NCBI GenBank assembly: GCA_017745015.1
Contig: JAGIAF010000041.1
Location: 1 to 16,174, forward strand
Direction: 5' to 3'
Source of the DNA: Bdellovibrio sp.
Lineage (GTDB): Bacteria > Bdellovibrionota > Bdellovibrionia > Bdellovibrionales > Bdellovibrionaceae
DNA: 16,174 nt
Numbering within the stretch: the stretch's first letter is position 1; each line of letters starts with the position of its first letter. Below, piece by piece: positions 14,746 to 16,174 of the stretch. The notes under the pieces were generated by a model. That model worked only from the letters and a program-made list of their open reading frames with translations. It did no database searches and was not told the origin of the DNA. Both the position numbers and the translations under genes were made by a program.

Positions 14746-15645
14746 ATGGCATTTCTTAAAAGAATCGGTTTGTTTGTCCTGACGAATCTTTTGATCCTCG
14801 TTACCGTTGGTGTCGTATGGGGCATCATCAGTAGCGTTTTTGGCTTAACGAAAGTTAATAACTACATTCCTTACATGATGGTCTTCTGTGCCGTATTCGG
14901 TATGGGTGGCGCATTTGTGTCTTTGCTGATGTCAAAATGGATGGCAAAGACTTTCCATGGCGTTCAAGTCATCGACACCAACAATCCGAACCCTCAACTT
15001 CGCCAGTTGGTGAACACAGTTCATGAGCTTGCTCGCCGCGCACAACTTCCTAAAATGCCTGAAGTGGGTATTTACGAATCTGCTGATATCAATGCATTTG
15101 CTACAGGCCCTTCAAAAAGCAACTCATTGGTTGCCGTTTCCACAGGTCTTTTGCAAAGAATGAACGAGAAAGAGCTTGAAGGTGTTCTTGGTCACGAAGT
15201 CGCCCATATCGCAAACGGCGACATGGTTACTATGACTTTGATCCAAGGTATCGTGAATGCGTTTGCGATGTTCTTCTCTCGCATCCTAGCAAACCTTGTG
15301 GCATCGAATGTCGATGAGAAATATCGCTCGATCGTTCACTTCGCCGTGGTTATCATTGGCGACATCGCATTCACATTGTTAGGTTCCATTGTTGTAAACC
15401 ACTTCTCTCGTGCTCGCGAGTACAGAGCCGATGCTGGTGGTGCGAAATTCTCTTCTCGTGAAAACATGATTGCAGCTCTAAGAAAGCTTCAATCCGTTTA
15501 CGACCTTCCGATTCCACCAGAAGAAGGCGCGACTGCGACTCTTATGATTTCCAATCGTGACAAAGGCGGTTTGGCTGGTCTTTTGATGACTCACCCACCA
15601 CTTTCAGAGCGCATTATCGCTCTTGAACGCGGCACTATTCGCTAG
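14746..15645 (+). CDS. htpX: Inner-membrane zinc metalloprotease HtpX
   Basis: HtpX is an M48-family protease in the inner membrane that, with FtsH, degrades damaged membrane proteins. The 299 residues have two N-terminal membrane helices (about 6-30 and 40-62) ending in the signature FVSLLMSKWMAK. The cytoplasmic catalytic region contains PDINAFATG-like ADINAFATGPS, SLVAVSTGLL, the zinc motif HEVAH (150-154) and HIANGDMVTMTLIQG. Two further hydrophobic stretches follow (about 165-185 and 196-217), then SRAREYRAD, whose Glu225 is the third zinc ligand, and MTHPPLSERI near the end. Nothing essential is missing. I chose ATG at 14746, with AAAGGAG ten bases before it; TTG at 14740 would be closer (four bases) and add two residues. 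It follows clpA by about 60 bp and could share its transcript or use its own promoter. Confidence 0.97.
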   Translation: MAFLKRIGLFVLTNLLILVTVGVVWGIISSVFGLTKVNNYIPYMMVFCAVFGMGGAFVSLLMSKWMAKTFHGVQVIDTNNPNPQLRQLVNTVHELARRAQLPKMPEVGIYESADINAFATGPSKSNSLVAVSTGLLQRMNEKELEGVLGHEVAHIANGDMVTMTLIQGIVNAFAMFFSRILANLVASNVDEKYRSIVHFAVVIIGDIAFTLLGSIVVNHFSRAREYRADAGGAKFSSRENMIAALRKLQSVYDLPIPPEEGATATLMISNRDKGGLAGLLMTHPPLSERIIALERGTIR

Positions 15646-15653
15646 TCTTGTGC

Positions 15654-15674
15654 ACTCCGACGCAAGGTCGGAGT
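15654..15674 (+). repeat. Perfect 8-bp hairpin behind htpX
   Basis: ACTCCGAC and GTCGGAGT pair perfectly around the loop GCAAG, nine bases after the htpX stop. No T run follows, so termination would need Rho or would be weak. The loop GCAAG could instead pair with CTTGC at 15676-15680, giving an alternative, mutually exclusive stem. Confidence 0.6.
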
Positions 15675-15683
15675 TGCTTGCGC

Positions 15684-15720
15684 CGAGGCATGAGTGGGCA
15701 TAAGCTTACTTCATGCCTCG
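15684..15720 (+). repeat. Perfect 10-bp inverted repeat covering the start of the lipoprotein gene
   Basis: CGAGGCATGA (15684-15693) and TCATGCCTCG (15711-15720) are exact reverse complements separated by 17 bases. The right arm contains the ATG of the next gene and its first two codons. It may be a hairpin that ends the htpX message, an operator, or a structure that hides the start codon. The following bases (AATCATTTTAG) are only loosely T-rich. Confidence 0.65.
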
Positions 15721-16174
15721 AATCATTTTAGCCCTATCATTTATTTCTGCTCTTATGGGATGCGCGACGACTTCGCGCCACGACACTCGTTTTGAAAAAC
15801 GTCTGATCCCTCAAGATAATCCGGAATGGATTAAATCTTACGTCGCCAACACTTGCACGGACTTTAAGAAGCTTGCAGCCACCAATGAATTTCCTCTGCA
15901 CGATCTTGCTTTGCTGCGCGCTTATGAAGCGTGCCCTTCGCAAGAGAAGCTTCCCGCACTTCCAGAAGTTATCAATCCTTGGTACCGCGATCTTTTGGCT
16001 GACATCAAATTGAAAGAATCTGCCGAGACAGCGGATCTGAAAGATGATTTGGATGCAAATCTTGAAAAAGCCAAAGTTGAGTCCAACAAAAAGAAGAAGG
16101 AAGAATTTCTTGTAAAAGCACTTCAATATTCGCAAAAACTTTCTTTGAAAGATCAAGAAGCGGATGTTCAAGCG
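15713..16174 (+). CDS. Lipoprotein of unknown function, helical periplasmic domain (partial, runs off the right edge)
   Basis: The plus-strand frame is open from ATG at 15713 to the window end (154 codons). The start MPRIILALSFISALMGCATT is a lipoprotein signal: a basic residue, a short hydrophobic stretch and the lipobox LMGC, so Cys17 would be lipidated. The next residues are not the inner-membrane retention Asp, so outer-membrane sorting is expected if the enterobacterial rule applies. The mature part is rich in helices and charge, for example CTDFKKLAA, DLALLRAYEACPS, NPWYRDLLADIKLKESA and a Lys-rich ESNKKKKEEF. The look is of an alpha-solenoid, such as the front part of lytic transglycosylases, but no catalytic domain is in view and I cannot name it. 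An opposite-strand frame over the same bases lacks these signals. Ribosome binding is weak, and the ATG sits in an inverted-repeat arm. Confidence 0.8.
   Translation, partial: MPRIILALSFISALMGCATTSRHDTRFEKRLIPQDNPEWIKSYVANTCTDFKKLAATNEFPLHDLALLRAYEACPSQEKLPALPEVINPWYRDLLADIKLKESAETADLKDDLDANLEKAKVESNKKKKEEFLVKALQYSQKLSLKDQEADVQA

Noticed and set aside
15737..16171. Long minus-strand frame at the right edge
   Set aside because: It lies opposite the lipoprotein frame, which has a lipobox signal and a natural composition. The minus translation is a Phe/Lys-rich shadow without recognisable features.
1..16174. tRNA or rRNA genes
   Set aside because: I saw no cloverleaf with T-loop signature or rRNA-like stretch; nearly all sequence is explained by coding regions and short gaps.

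Overview
The window looks like chromosomal DNA of a Bdellovibrio-type predatory bacterium (Bdellovibrionota). This is inferred from moderate GC content, a type IVa pilin gene next to a TPR gene, and large Sec-exported RHS proteins beside a normal Gram-negative proteostasis set (dnaJ, clpS-clpA, htpX). No rRNA or other taxonomic marker is present, so the assignment rests on gene content and style.

Left part (1-9063, all minus strand): an accessory block of RHS/YD-repeat genes. Two long paralogues lie in tandem. The upstream one (5212-9063, 1283 aa) is intact: signal peptide, YD-repeat shell, RHS core ending in DPKG, and a variable C-terminal tip with a His...Cys pattern. A small three-helix membrane protein follows 28 bp behind its stop. 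The downstream one (3848 to the left edge) has a signal peptide and a Gly/Pro-rich linker. It carries a one-base frameshift near 930 that separates the shell from the core and a Cys-rich tip, and it runs off the window. About 1 kb between the two holds displaced RHS material: a frameshifted toxin-like tip whose stop overlaps the start of an intact 83-aa WDPIG-type immunity candidate, an unexplained coding-like islet, and a second orphan RHS core end. This looks like the record of repeated tip replacement.

Middle part (9064-11880, minus strand): dnaJ with its own clear terminator and a promoter resembling both sigma-70 and sigma-32 types. Upstream lies a membrane-anchored TPR-like gene, then the type IV pilin gene pilA with a GTG start, strong ribosome binding site and a sigma-54-like promoter. 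The intrinsic terminator that would end the pilA message lies inside the first 22 codons of the TPR gene, so that gene is probably read only by leak-through.

Right part (11880-16174, plus strand): clpS and clpA overlap by four bases and form the N-degron adaptor/unfoldase pair for ClpP. htpX, an inner-membrane zinc protease, follows after a leader with a stem-loop. The right edge carries the first 154 codons of a lipoprotein gene whose start codon lies in the arm of a perfect 10-bp inverted repeat. The dnaJ, clpSA and htpX genes together form a protein-quality-control neighbourhood. The pilin is a surface component that B. bacteriovorus is known to need for predation.
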